Below, piece by piece: positions 8,696-16,879 of a stretch of 45,590 bases of DNA (position 1 is the first letter of the stretch; every line of letters begins with the position of its first letter). The notes beneath the pieces are model-generated. The model did no database searches. It was not told the origin of the DNA and was given only the letters and a program-made list of their open reading frames with translations. The DNA comes from Terriglobia bacterium (GTDB taxonomy: Bacteria > Acidobacteriota > Terriglobia > Acidiferrales > UBA7541): assembly GCA_020073705.1 (NCBI GenBank), contig JAIQES010000036.1:1-45590 (forward strand). Reading direction: 5' to 3'. The position numbers were made by a program, and so were the translations under genes.

Positions 8696-9238
8696 ATGAG
8701 TACCGCCAGCACACGGCCGCAGCTTCAGATTCGTCCTGCGCACGAGGACGACGCCGCGTCGATGTGTGAACTTTTCAATGAAGCCGTGCAGGACCACCTA
8801 GAAACATTTGATTCCGATCCGCGCGCCGTGGACGACCAACGGTTGCTGATTGCCGCCGCGGAACAAGACCCGAAACACCCGATTCTGGTCGCCGACGTTC
8901 GGAACTGGATCGCCGGGTGGGTCGTGCTGGCTCCGTACGACACGCGCATCGCACTAGACGATATTGGCGAGGTGTTCATCTATGTACGGCGCACGTTCCG
9001 CAGCTACGGGGTGGGCCGCCAGCTCATGCGCGCCATTCAGGAAGCCGCCGGGAAGCTTGGGTATCGCAAGCTCATCGGCCGGATTCTCGTGGAGAATCGT
9101 GATGGCCTGCTGCTGTGCCGCGCGACCGGCTGGCGCGAGGTCGGCCGCCATTCCGCTCACGCGCGCCTGAATGACGGGCTTCACGACGTGATGATGGTGG
9201 AGTACCTGATCCCCTCCTCCCCTGTGCCGCACTCGTGA
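8696..9238 (+). CDS. GNAT family N-acetyltransferase
   Basis: This 180-residue protein resembles the phosphinothricin/amino-acid N-acetyltransferase branch of GNAT enzymes, which move acetyl from acetyl-CoA to an amine. The beginning LQIRPAHEDDAASMCELFN is typical of the branch. The acetyl-CoA loop is visible in the stretch GEVFIYVRRTFRSYGVGRQLM (V-R..-R-x-x-G-x-G type), followed by LIGRILVENRDGLLL. The ATG at 8696 is chosen because the conserved domain begins 9 residues later; the open frame runs back to 8495 without conserved sequence. The stop overlaps the tadA start, so the two genes are probably co-transcribed. The substrate cannot be predicted. Confidence 0.88.
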   Translation: MSTASTRPQLQIRPAHEDDAASMCELFNEAVQDHLETFDSDPRAVDDQRLLIAAAEQDPKHPILVADVRNWIAGWVVLAPYDTRIALDDIGEVFIYVRRTFRSYGVGRQLMRAIQEAAGKLGYRKLIGRILVENRDGLLLCRATGWREVGRHSAHARLNDGLHDVMMVEYLIPSSPVPHS

Positions 9239-9681
9239 CCGATAGCGATTACATGCAATTGGCGATTGAGCAGGCGCGAGCCGCCGGCGTGTGTGGAGAA
9301 GTGCCCGTCGGCGCCGTGATTGTGCTGGAAGATCGCGTTCTGGCCGCTGCAGGCAATCGCACGATCACCGACTGCGACCCGACCGCGCATGCCGAAATCA
9401 TTGCGCTCCGCGCAGCCGCCCGTGCTCTTGGCAACTATCGCCTCACCGGAGCCGCTCTCTACGTCACCGTCGAGCCGTGCGCGATGTGCGCTGGCGCACT
9501 GGTGCAGGCGCGCATCGCGCGGCTGATCTATGGCGCCGATGATCCCAAGGGCGGCGCCGTCCGCACCTGCTTGCAGGTGCTCGACGCCCCCGCACTCAAT
9601 CATCGCGTCACGGTGACGCCCGGTATCCTCGCCGGCGAATCCGCCGCGTTGCTTCACACTTTTTTCTCCGCCCGCCGCTGA
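9235..9681 (+). CDS. tadA: tRNA-specific adenosine deaminase TadA
   Basis: This 148-residue zinc deaminase converts adenosine to inosine at the wobble position of tRNA-Arg(ACG). The catalytic HAE motif is at H52-E54 and the zinc-binding PCAMC motif at C82 and C85, with E54 as the proton shuttle. GAVIVLEDRVLAAAGNR and YGADDPKGGAV are family hallmarks. The GTG at 9235 overlaps the stop of the acetyltransferase gene (GTGA), which indicates coupling. The length is normal for bacterial TadA. Cytosine or guanine deaminases of the same fold are less likely given the N-R-T and D-P-K-G-G-A motifs. Confidence 0.95.
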   Translation: MTDSDYMQLAIEQARAAGVCGEVPVGAVIVLEDRVLAAAGNRTITDCDPTAHAEIIALRAAARALGNYRLTGAALYVTVEPCAMCAGALVQARIARLIYGADDPKGGAVRTCLQVLDAPALNHRVTVTPGILAGESAALLHTFFSARR

Positions 9682-9701
9682 CAACCGATAGCACTTCAGG
9701 G

Positions 9702-9723
9702 GTGCCGCCCTGAAGGGCGGCAC
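9702..9723. repeat. Perfect 9-bp hairpin downstream of tadA
   Basis: GTGCCGCCC and GGGCGGCAC flank a TGAA loop. It lies 21 nt after the tadA stop and lacks a T tract, so it is more like a REP-type hairpin than an intrinsic terminator, though it could protect the 3' end of the transcript. Confidence 0.6.
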
Positions 9724-9783
9724 TACAAGAACTTTTCGAGTTTGGGTTGCTACGGATTTTCTGGGGGCCATTCTCTTACTTCA

Positions 9784-9922
9784 CAGGCTGCGGAAAACGT
9801 GGGTTATGGTGTCATTCCGAGCGAAGTGAGGAATCTCTCTTTCTTCAAAACCCAAGAAAAGAAAGATTCCTCGGCACGCAGGGTGCCTCGGAATGACAAC
9901 GTTTTGAGTTTTTCCGCAGCCT
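9784..9922. repeat. Nested inverted repeat (REP-like element)
   Basis: Outer arms: CAGGCTGCGGAAAA at 9784-9797, matched by its reverse complement at the right end (to 9922). Inner arms: GTCATTCCGAG at 9811-9821 plus GAGGAATC at 9828-9835, matched by GATTCCTC at 9865-9872 and CTCGGAATGAC at 9887-9897. The GTCATTCCGAG/GAGGAATC pair is a dispersed element I know from many bacterial genomes. The element fills the gap between convergent tadA and the ABC-F gene. Confidence 0.7.
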
Positions 9923-9924
9923 GT

Positions 9925-11889
9925 TCAGTCGAAAGAATCCGCGGATTGCGGCGAAGCAGACGGCTCTTCCAGGGCGACTTCGATTTGCTCCCAATCATTC
10001 ATCATCTTTTTTATCTGAGTGCGGCGCTCTTCGATCAATGCGGCGAGGCGGATGGATTCCTGTGCGCTCTTGAAGTTTGCGAGTTCCAGTTCGTACGCGG
10101 CGATTTCCGCTTCGTAGCGCGCGATTTCTTCCTCCAACTCCTCGCGGCGCTTTCGCATTTTGCGGATGAGAATGGGATTGAGTTTCTTGGACTGCGGCTC
10201 CGGCTCTTCGCGCTTCCCAAACGTCCCGGCTTCCCGGACAGGCTGCAATTCCCCAGGGACAACCACCGGAGCGGCCTCGCGGCGCTGTTTTTGCCACAGA
10301 TAGTCTTCGTAATTGCCGGGATAATCGTAAAGTTCGCCGTCCTCGATCTGGAAGACGCGGGTTGCCAGCTTATCGATGAAGTAGCGGTCATGGGAGACGA
10401 ACACCACCGTCCCAGTGAACTTCCGCAGCGCTTCGAGCAACACATCCTTGGCTTGAAGGTCAAGGTGGTTGGTGGGTTCATCGAGCAGCAGGAAATTCGG
10501 CGGCTGCAGCAACATGCGCGCCAGCGCATACCGGTTGCGCTCACCGCCCGAAAGCACGCCGATACGCTTGAACACATCGTCATCGGAAAACAGGAAGCAG
10601 CCGAGCAGCGTGCGCAGCCGCGTCTGATCGCTCACGGCCGCGGGAGCGATGCTGGCGAGATCGTCGATGAGGCGTGCGGCAGGATCGAGCGCCTTATACT
10701 GGTCTTGCGCGAAGTAATCCACTTCCACGTTGTGTCCCAGGCGGGATTCGCCCCGCGTCACGGTTTCCGCGCCCGCCAACAGCTTGATGAGCGTGGATTT
10801 CCCTGCGCCGTTCACACCCACCAGGGCCACACGGTCTCCGCGGTTGATCACAAAACTTACGCCTTCGAATACCTGTTTCTCGCCGTAACTCTTGGCGACA
10901 TTGCGAAACTCGGCCACCATTCGCCCGCTCGTCGGAGGCTGGGGAAATGAAAAGTGAATCGTCTTTTCCTCGGCGGGCAACTCGATTTTTTCGATCTTTT
11001 CAAGCTCCTTGATCCGGCTCTGCACTTGCTTGGCCTTGGTGGCCTGGTAGCGGAACCGATTAATAAAGGTTTCGAGGTGATGGATCCGCTCCTGCTGGTT
11101 TCGGTAGGCCGCTTCCAACTGGGCGCGCCGCTCTGCCTTCTGCGTGAGGTAGCGGTCGTAGTTGCCGGTGTAGAAATAGGTGCGCCGGTTCCAGATTTCA
11201 AGGATTCTATTTACGGCAACGTCAAGAAAATAGCGGTCGTGCGAAACCACCACGAAGGCAAATGGGTAATCCTGCAGGTACTGCTCCAGCCAATTGCGCG
11301 CCTCGAGATCGAGGTGGTTCGTTGGCTCGTCGAGCAGCAACAGACGCGGTTTGATCAGCAGGAGCTTGGCCAAACCCAAGCGCATCTGCCAGCCGCCGGA
11401 GAACTCCTCTGTGGGACGGTTCGCGTCCTCGCGCGAAAAACCCAGGCCGCTGAGCACCGCGCCAGCCTGCGCTTCCAGTGCGTAGCCGTCGCTGTGCTGG
11501 AACTCCGTCTCGATCCGATGGTAGCGCTCAATGACCTGCTGGTATGCATCGCTCTTCGGGTCAAGCTCTGCCATTTGGTGCGTGAGCGCTTCCATTTCCC
11601 TTTCGATTTCCAGCAGGTGGCCAAAAACGGAAAGGCATTCTTCCATGACCGTGCGCCCGGACAGTAACAGGCCATCCTGGGGAAGGTACCCAGTGGTCAT
11701 GCCTTTGGAGGCGGAAAGTGATCCTTCATCGAGGGTCTCGATTCCCGCCAACACCTTCAGCAAGGTCGACTTGCCTGTTCCGTTCGCACCCACCAGGCCG
11801 ACGCGCTCTCCATCGTTTACGACCCAGTTGAGGCCCTCAAAGAGCATTCTTGAGCCGAAATGTTTTCCCGCCGAAGAAAGTTGAATCAT
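9925..11889 (-). CDS. ABC-F family ATPase (Uup/EttA-like)
   Basis: This 654-residue cytoplasmic protein has two ABC ATPase domains and no membrane segments. Walker A motifs are GANGTGKST (about residues 35-43) and GVNGAGKST (about 360). Signature motifs are SGGWQMRLGLAKLL and SGGERNRYALARML. Walker B motifs are LLLLDEPTNHLDL in both halves. A charged linker (about 245-310, rich in Lys, Arg and Glu) corresponds to the P-site tRNA interaction motif region of ABC-F proteins, which act on the ribosome. A C-terminal coiled coil (about 570-640) is present. The subfamily (translation factor versus antibiotic-resistance type) cannot be set by eye; the length favours a housekeeping Uup/YheS-like member. 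Confidence 0.93.
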   Translation of the reverse strand: MIQLSSAGKHFGSRMLFEGLNWVVNDGERVGLVGANGTGKSTLLKVLAGIETLDEGSLSASKGMTTGYLPQDGLLLSGRTVMEECLSVFGHLLEIEREMEALTHQMAELDPKSDAYQQVIERYHRIETEFQHSDGYALEAQAGAVLSGLGFSREDANRPTEEFSGGWQMRLGLAKLLLIKPRLLLLDEPTNHLDLEARNWLEQYLQDYPFAFVVVSHDRYFLDVAVNRILEIWNRRTYFYTGNYDRYLTQKAERRAQLEAAYRNQQERIHHLETFINRFRYQATKAKQVQSRIKELEKIEKIELPAEEKTIHFSFPQPPTSGRMVAEFRNVAKSYGEKQVFEGVSFVINRGDRVALVGVNGAGKSTLIKLLAGAETVTRGESRLGHNVEVDYFAQDQYKALDPAARLIDDLASIAPAAVSDQTRLRTLLGCFLFSDDDVFKRIGVLSGGERNRYALARMLLQPPNFLLLDEPTNHLDLQAKDVLLEALRKFTGTVVFVSHDRYFIDKLATRVFQIEDGELYDYPGNYEDYLWQKQRREAAPVVVPGELQPVREAGTFGKREEPEPQSKKLNPILIRKMRKRREELEEEIARYEAEIAAYELELANFKSAQESIRLAALIEERRTQIKKMMNDWEQIEVALEEPSASPQSADSFD

Positions 11890-12025
11890 GGATACGAATT
11901 TGCCACGCGGCCCTGAAAACAGAAAATCCTGCGCGGGCTTTCCTCTTTCACTATATCAGCCCTGGGTAGTTATCCTGCGAGAGGATCTCCATCCTGGACG
12001 ATTTTGTCCGTTAAGTCTGCAATGA

Positions 12026-13267
12026 TCAGTTCTTGCTCTCTCCGGTATGGGCCAGGACCGGTTCGGGCGGGGTGGTGGGCGCTGCGGCAAGTGCGACGAG
12101 GCTGCCGCGGAAGTATTCGGAAACGAACACAACCGCGAACGCCATGATCATGAGCGGGCGCCAGTACAGGCCGAAGTCCGGGGCCGGCTTGCGGAAAAGC
12201 TCGGGAAGCACTCCCATCGAGCTGCCCACCAGCGCCCAAGCCCAATCGAGAGTATGGCGCTGAGGAGAGAGCAGAAAGAGGATTGCTACAAGCGCCACCA
12301 CCGGAATGACGATGACGTAGCTGTTCTGCTCAGTCATCGGGTTGAAGAGAACCAGGAAGATGGTGGACAGTCCCAGGATGAAGATCGCCTTATCCGCATC
12401 TGACTTTGCCCGTTTGGCGCCAACCATCGAGAGCCAAGCGGTCGCGGCAGCTGCCAGCATCCTCAGCAGTTGCGAGGCCCTGCCGGGCAAGCCGAGGCCT
12501 AGCGCACGCAACAGGCCGTTGATGTCGGCGAAGCGGTTTTCGGCGGTGGAGGAGACGTGGTAAAGATGTCGGACCGACTGGACGGACTGGGCGTAAACAT
12601 ACGAGGGCGGATTAAAGAAAAACGGCAGCGCAAGGAGAACAGCGCCGCCCACGAGCAGACGCCAGATGACGGGGCGATAGACTAGGACGGCGAGCCCGAT
12701 CATGACCAGGCCAAGCGGCTTGGCAACCACCGCAGCCAACAGAAACAGCGTGGCCGGGCACCAGCGGGAGCGCGCCAGGCTTACTGCGGCATGCACACAG
12801 AGACCGGCGAAAACGAGGTTGCTTTGCCCGTTGCGCAGCGCCTCGAGACTTTGCGAAAGCGCAATCAGCGTCAAATAAAAATACAATCGAGTGACGCGGC
12901 TGCTTTCCACGGGAAGAAGGCGCAGGAGGCGCCAGAGTCCGGTAACGAACACCGCGGTGGAGAAGGCGCGCCAAACGATGTCACACCACGGCTGCGGCAA
13001 CGCGTAAAACGGCATGAAGAAGAAGATGAACTGGGGAAAATAGTGCCAACCGACATTCTGGAGCTGTTGCTGCGCGAACCAGGTGCGCACCGCCCAGTGG
13101 TAAATGCCGGTAACAGACCGCGACCACGGCGCGCGGTACACCAGGACGCAGACGCCGGAGAGAAAGATCGCCCAGAGCAGGATGACCGCGCGCATGTAGG
13201 GATCCCAGAACAAGCGCAATCCCTGGTTCCGTCGTGGAGTGTTCAAGTCCGTGCTCCTGCATGCCAT
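12026..13267 (-). CDS. GT87/DUF2029-type membrane glycosyltransferase
   Basis: This is an integral membrane protein of about 413 residues with roughly ten hydrophobic helices. It has the features of DUF2029 (GT87) polyprenol-phosphate-mannose-using transferases: an acidic residue in the first periplasmic loop region (after VYRAPWSRSVTGIYHW), the conserved LEALRNGQSNLVFAGL segment, and an AVVAKPLGLVM helix. It would add a sugar from a lipid carrier to an acceptor on the periplasmic side. The ATG at 13267 is preferred over a TTG at 13300, but no ribosome binding site is strong. It is not next to the polysaccharide operon, so its acceptor is unknown. Confidence 0.82.
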   Translation of the reverse strand: MACRSTDLNTPRRNQGLRLFWDPYMRAVILLWAIFLSGVCVLVYRAPWSRSVTGIYHWAVRTWFAQQQLQNVGWHYFPQFIFFFMPFYALPQPWCDIVWRAFSTAVFVTGLWRLLRLLPVESSRVTRLYFYLTLIALSQSLEALRNGQSNLVFAGLCVHAAVSLARSRWCPATLFLLAAVVAKPLGLVMIGLAVLVYRPVIWRLLVGGAVLLALPFFFNPPSYVYAQSVQSVRHLYHVSSTAENRFADINGLLRALGLGLPGRASQLLRMLAAAATAWLSMVGAKRAKSDADKAIFILGLSTIFLVLFNPMTEQNSYVIVIPVVALVAILFLLSPQRHTLDWAWALVGSSMGVLPELFRKPAPDFGLYWRPLMIMAFAVVFVSEYFRGSLVALAAAPTTPPEPVLAHTGESKN

Positions 13268-13631
13268 TGTTTCGGGTTCATGATTCCTCAAGTCGAGCAA
13301 TATTGGCCGGAGATGGACCTCAGAGTCGGCTTCCCGCGCCGACTTTTAATTTTAGCCGGATTTTCCTTCTTGACCTCGAAAACGGCACCATTGTACGTCC
13401 GTCTCGACTGTTCGTCGATATTACGTCCCGCTACACCCTGTTGGATGTGTCATTTCTTATATCTCGGCAGTTAGATTCGTGTGCCGGGCTCGATCGGTGA
13501 AGCAGTCGGGCAGGCGGTGGAAGTGACGGGACAGCCGAGTAGAACCGCTTCAGTTCAGGCACCCAGAGCCCAGTCTCAGATATTGCCCTGGTCGGAACTT
13601 TTCCGAGAAGCTGGAAGGGGGCCGGGTCCGT
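13268..13631. other. Intergenic stretch without recognised content
   Basis: This stretch of about 360 nt lies between the GT87-type gene and lemA, both on the minus strand. It has no conserved frame, strong hairpin or tRNA. A promoter for the GT87-type gene may lie here, but I cannot place one. Confidence 0.5.
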
Positions 13632-14216
13632 TCACTGCTTCGCCGGACCTGGAAATTGAACTTTCGGCGTCTCTCGGGATGCCCCCGCAGCACTGAAATA
13701 CGCCGTGTTTGGTTTGAATCCGGCCCATCCTGCAAAAATATTGTTTGGGAAAAGCTGGACGTAAGTGTTGTAGTCTTGCACGGCCTCATTGTAACGCCGC
13801 CGTTCGACCGCAATGCGATTCTCGGTGCCAGCCAACTCGTCTTGCAGGCGCAGAAAATTCTCGTTGGACTTGAGTTGAGGATAATTCTCAGCGATGGCGA
13901 GCAACCGGCCGAGTGCCCCGTCGAGCTGGCCGTTCGCGGCTATACGATCGGCGGGTGTCTGTGCGTTAAGCAGCGCGGAGCGTGCCTTGGCGATGTCCCC
14001 AAAGACGGTCTGCTCCTGGGCAGCGTAGCCCTTCACTGTCTCGACCAGGTTCGGAATTAAATCGGCGCGGCGCTGCAGTACAACGTCCACTTGCGCCCAT
14101 GCTGCATTCACCGCTTGGTTCTTCATGACCATTTGGTTGCGGCGCCCGATATACATTCCGGCGACGCCGAGCGCCACAATTGCCAGCACGACAATGACTA
14201 GAAGTGATTTTTTCAT
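13632..14216 (-). CDS. lemA: LemA family protein
   Basis: This 194-residue protein has an N-terminal membrane helix (residues 4-22) and a soluble helical-bundle domain. The family signature is clear: QAVNAAWAQVDVVLQRRADL, IPNLVETVKGYA, and later AENYPQLKSNENFLRLQDEL and RRRYNEAVQDYNT. LemA proteins are anchored in the membrane with the coil outside. Their biochemical role is not settled, but they commonly sit beside TPM-domain genes, as here. The tail after YNTYVQLFPN is short. It is followed upstream by the nucleotidyltransferase-like and TPM genes in the same orientation, with a gap of about 100 nt. Confidence 0.93.
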   Translation of the reverse strand: MKKSLLVIVVLAIVALGVAGMYIGRRNQMVMKNQAVNAAWAQVDVVLQRRADLIPNLVETVKGYAAQEQTVFGDIAKARSALLNAQTPADRIAANGQLDGALGRLLAIAENYPQLKSNENFLRLQDELAGTENRIAVERRRYNEAVQDYNTYVQLFPNNIFAGWAGFKPNTAYFSAAGASRETPKVQFPGPAKQ

Positions 14217-14320
14217 TAGACTTGCTCCCTCTCCGTTTTCCGGACATAGATTGCTTCGAGATTAAATTTCGCCACACTGTCGCCTAAAGCTTGCCGGAAG
14301 GACTTGTTCCTGGCAGCTTT

Positions 14321-15043
14321 TCACTTTATCGCGAGAAGCCGGTCCATCTCCTCCGCTACGCGCGTCACAGCGTCGAGATATGCCGCAAAAATCCGCTCGT
14401 GGTTGAAACCTCTCGCGCTCCTTTTCCCCTCCCGAAGATCAAGCATGGTATGAAACGCTTCTGCATTGAAGCCAAGGAGCGCCGCCAGCCGGTCGGTGGC
14501 GCTACGACGCGAATCGGGCGCGGTCTCGCCAAGCGCGATGAGCGAATGGCGAAAAAGCGTTGCGAAGGTCGAGGTTGACGCGATCATCAGATCGGTCAAC
14601 TCCGAACGCCGTCCTCGTGATCGCAAGAACGCCTGGCGCAGCCGAATCACGCTTATCCGCAGCTCACGCTCGACCTGCAAGCGGTGTAGCGCCATCGGGA
14701 CGTCAAGATCGGCGAGGAAGTCCTCACCCAGTAGCATGTGATGGTGCTGTTTCATATCGAGCAGCTCAATTGCAAAAACGTCTGCGGAATGGCGCAGTTC
14801 TTCGAGCGTGAAGACGAGCGGCGCAGGGTGCCCTTTTTGCCACCACCACAGCCCGACCGGCCGAAGCTTCGCAAGCGCCTCCCCGTCGAGCCGACCGAGC
14901 AGGCATAAGGTGTTCAGATCCGAGTGCTCCTCGTGAAACTCATGGTCGGCGGCAGAACCATATAACACAACCGCGCTCAGGTTCGTTGCCGCGGCCTCCC
15001 TTAGACGTTTCACAAGTTCGTTCAGCTCTTTCTCTTTGTGCAT
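14321..15043 (-). CDS. Nucleotidyltransferase-domain protein (MNT-like)
   Basis: This 240-residue protein starts with a helix and then VVLYGSAADHEFHEEHSDLN, which matches the GS-x10-12-D pattern of the polymerase-beta nucleotidyltransferase superfamily (here G-S then D-L-N). The rest, about residues 90-240, is helical and looks like the substrate-binding half seen in kanamycin nucleotidyltransferase or HI0074-type proteins. The second acidic residue of the catalytic D-x-D pair is replaced (DLN rather than DxD), so activity is uncertain. The ATG at 15043 lies 17 nt after the TPM stop, with GGAG upstream. It sits between lemA and the TPM gene, so it is probably in one transcript with them. Confidence 0.7.
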   Translation of the reverse strand: MHKEKELNELVKRLREAAATNLSAVVLYGSAADHEFHEEHSDLNTLCLLGRLDGEALAKLRPVGLWWWQKGHPAPLVFTLEELRHSADVFAIELLDMKQHHHMLLGEDFLADLDVPMALHRLQVERELRISVIRLRQAFLRSRGRRSELTDLMIASTSTFATLFRHSLIALGETAPDSRRSATDRLAALLGFNAEAFHTMLDLREGKRSARGFNHERIFAAYLDAVTRVAEEMDRLLAIK

Positions 15044-15060
15044 TTCCGTTTCCACTCCGA

Positions 15061-15879
15061 TCACCAGCTTCCACCTGCTCCTCCGCCGCCGGATGATCCA
15101 CCGCCAAATCCTCCAAATCCACCGCCTCCCCAGCTCCCCCCGCCGGAACCCCCACCCCAACCACCCATCGGCCCCAACCACCATCCACCGCGATAACCCT
15201 TGCCACGACGATACCGCGACCACCCCATAAGCGCGAGCAGGTACGCCAACAGCCGCCAACCTCCAAAAAACGCAAGCACGATCAGCCATTCGAATAATGC
15301 CGGGGGTAAAGATGGCTGCTCGAATTTCGGGGGCGACAAAGATCGCGCACCTTGGCTCAACGTGACGCCGCGGTCCCGCGCAATGACGTCCGCGACCTCC
15401 GACGTCATCTGCAAGAGAGCCGCGCCGTATTGGCTCTGCTTGAGCAGCGGCGCCATTTCACGGCCGAATCCCCCCACTTTGCCGTCAGGGAGAATCGGCT
15501 CGAGTCCATAGCCGACCTCGGTCCAATATTTCCGGTCGTCCACGGCAAGCAGAATCATTACGCCGCGGTCCTTGCCCTTCGGGCCGACCCCCCATTTCCC
15601 GAATAGGCGGTTGGCAAAATCTTGCGCCGTGTCGCCGTCGAGCGAATGAATCGTCACGACGGCGATCTGTGCGTCGGCACTCCGATCCAGCTCCTCACAA
15701 AGCGCCGTCAACTTCTGGCGTGAGTCGGCGTCCAAGACGCCGGCAAAGTCATTCACGTATCCTTGTGGTGAAAGTTGGTCGATCTTTTCTGCACGAACCG
15801 CTAACCCGGGAGAAATCACGGGCAATACAAGAAGGACGAGAAGTGATGCGGAAAATGCCCAATACCGGCCACGCATCAT
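15061..15879 (-). CDS. TPM-domain membrane protein (YgcG/DUF477 family)
   Basis: This protein of about 272 residues has an N-terminal signal peptide or anchor, a TPM domain (about residues 35-165) and a hydrophobic segment near residue 200. Its tail is Gly/Ser/Trp-rich and ends GGGGAGGSW. The family motif is seen in YVNDFAGVLDADSRQKLTAL, DAQIAVVTIHSLDG, WGVGPKGKDRGVMILLAVDD and YWTEVGYGLEPILPDG. Such proteins are envelope-located; a plant homologue has phosphatase activity, but the bacterial function is unclear. The Gly-rich tail is usual in the family. The ATG pair at 15879 is chosen because the signal peptide follows at once; the frame stays open to 16095. Confidence 0.88.
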   Translation of the reverse strand: MMRGRYWAFSASLLVLLVLPVISPGLAVRAEKIDQLSPQGYVNDFAGVLDADSRQKLTALCEELDRSADAQIAVVTIHSLDGDTAQDFANRLFGKWGVGPKGKDRGVMILLAVDDRKYWTEVGYGLEPILPDGKVGGFGREMAPLLKQSQYGAALLQMTSEVADVIARDRGVTLSQGARSLSPPKFEQPSLPPALFEWLIVLAFFGGWRLLAYLLALMGWSRYRRGKGYRGGWWLGPMGGWGGGSGGGSWGGGGFGGFGGGSSGGGGAGGSW

Positions 15880-16240
15880 TTGACAAATCTTCACGAGTCC
15901 ACCTGTTGGCTCGAAAGCCGGCGGCCATCTTCCGATGAAAACGTGCTGTTGGCGCTGTGACCCATTACCGTTTCGATCTCCTGAATCCCGTGCCACCGCC
16001 AGATAGAATATCTGTAAGATGACAGAATATGCCAAAACAATTACGACCATCTTGAGAAGTTCTATAAAAGCGGCCAACGAACTCATCCGGGACAAATGCG
16101 AGCGAAGAGATCCGAACCTGAGAATTGGGAATTAGGATAGGACCAGCCTATTTCTCCTGCGATTTATCCTTTCTATTTTGTTGACGAGAGATCACCTCAG
16201 GACGTATATCCTTACAAGTTCATATTGGGGGGGGGCTTCC
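15880..16240. other. Divergent intergenic region (TPM operon / molybdenum hydroxylase operon)
   Basis: This region of about 360 nt separates two divergent operons. A candidate plus-strand promoter lies at 16181-16210. An open minus-strand frame continues through part of it (to 16095) with one hydrophobic stretch, but without a ribosome binding site or family match, so I do not call it coding. Confidence 0.5.
16181..16210 (+). promoter_or_regulatory. Candidate sigma70-type promoter of the molybdenum hydroxylase operon
   Basis: TTGACG (16181-16186) and TATATC (16205-16210) are separated by 18 nt, about 31 nt upstream of the ATG at 16241. Its position argues against the longer open frame that begins at 16178. 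Confidence 0.4.
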
Positions 16241-16876
16241 ATGTCAGACAATGAATTAGCCGACCCTAGGATCTCGGCTGAAAAGAGTGTCTCAAGACGG
16301 AATTTCATCAAGATTGTCATTGCCTCAGGCGCGGTGTCCTCGACGAGCTATCTGTTCCGCGTCTCCATTCCATTGGCCCAGGCATCAGCTCCCGGCGCGG
16401 TCGAGCGCCTTATTACGCTGACCGTCAACGGTCAGCAGCGGCGAGTCGACGTCATGAAGCAAGAGACGTTGGCGATGACACTCCGATACAAGTTGGGCCT
16501 CACCGGCACGAAGATCGGGTGTGACCGCGCCGAATGCGGCGCCTGCACCGTGCTCATTGACGATGTCCCCCACTACTCGTGCTCGATGCTCACACACACG
16601 GTGCGGGGCAAAAAGATCGTGACGATTGAAGGGCTGGCCGGCGCCGATGGCAAGCTGCACCCGGTGCAGCAGGGCGTCATCGACGAGCAGGGATTCCAGT
16701 GCGCGTTCTGCATGCCTGGTTTCGTGATGGCGACGGTAGGATTCCTGAAGACGAATCCGAATCCGACGCGGGCGGAGCTAGCGCAGGGCATTTCGGGCAA
16801 CCTGTGCCGGTGCCAGGACTACGATAAGATCCTCACCGCGATGATGCGCGGCGCAGAGAATATGAGGAAGGCGTGA
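16241..16876 (+). CDS. Tat-signal [2Fe-2S] subunit of a molybdenum hydroxylase (xanthine dehydrogenase family)
   Basis: This 211-residue iron-sulfur subunit carries electrons from the molybdenum site to the FAD subunit. A twin-arginine signal is visible: SRRNFIK at residues 18-24 followed by a hydrophobic stretch, so the assembled complex is probably exported folded. The plant-type [2Fe-2S] cluster ligands are C94, C99, C102 and C114. The second helical [2Fe-2S] domain has C154, C157, C189 and C191 (CAFC and CRC). The ATG at 16241 follows a run of nine G residues and a plausible promoter. It is first in an operon with the large, FAD and cytochrome b subunits, with 3 nt to the next gene. Confidence 0.92.
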   Translation: MSDNELADPRISAEKSVSRRNFIKIVIASGAVSSTSYLFRVSIPLAQASAPGAVERLITLTVNGQQRRVDVMKQETLAMTLRYKLGLTGTKIGCDRAECGACTVLIDDVPHYSCSMLTHTVRGKKIVTIEGLAGADGKLHPVQQGVIDEQGFQCAFCMPGFVMATVGFLKTNPNPTRAELAQGISGNLCRCQDYDKILTAMMRGAENMRKA

Positions 16877-16879
16877 CCC

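Noticed and set aside
9742-10950. Plus-strand frame of 402 residues opposite the ABC-F gene
   Set aside because: The minus strand encodes both ABC domains with intact Walker motifs; the opposite frame is a shadow that also runs through the REP-like repeat.
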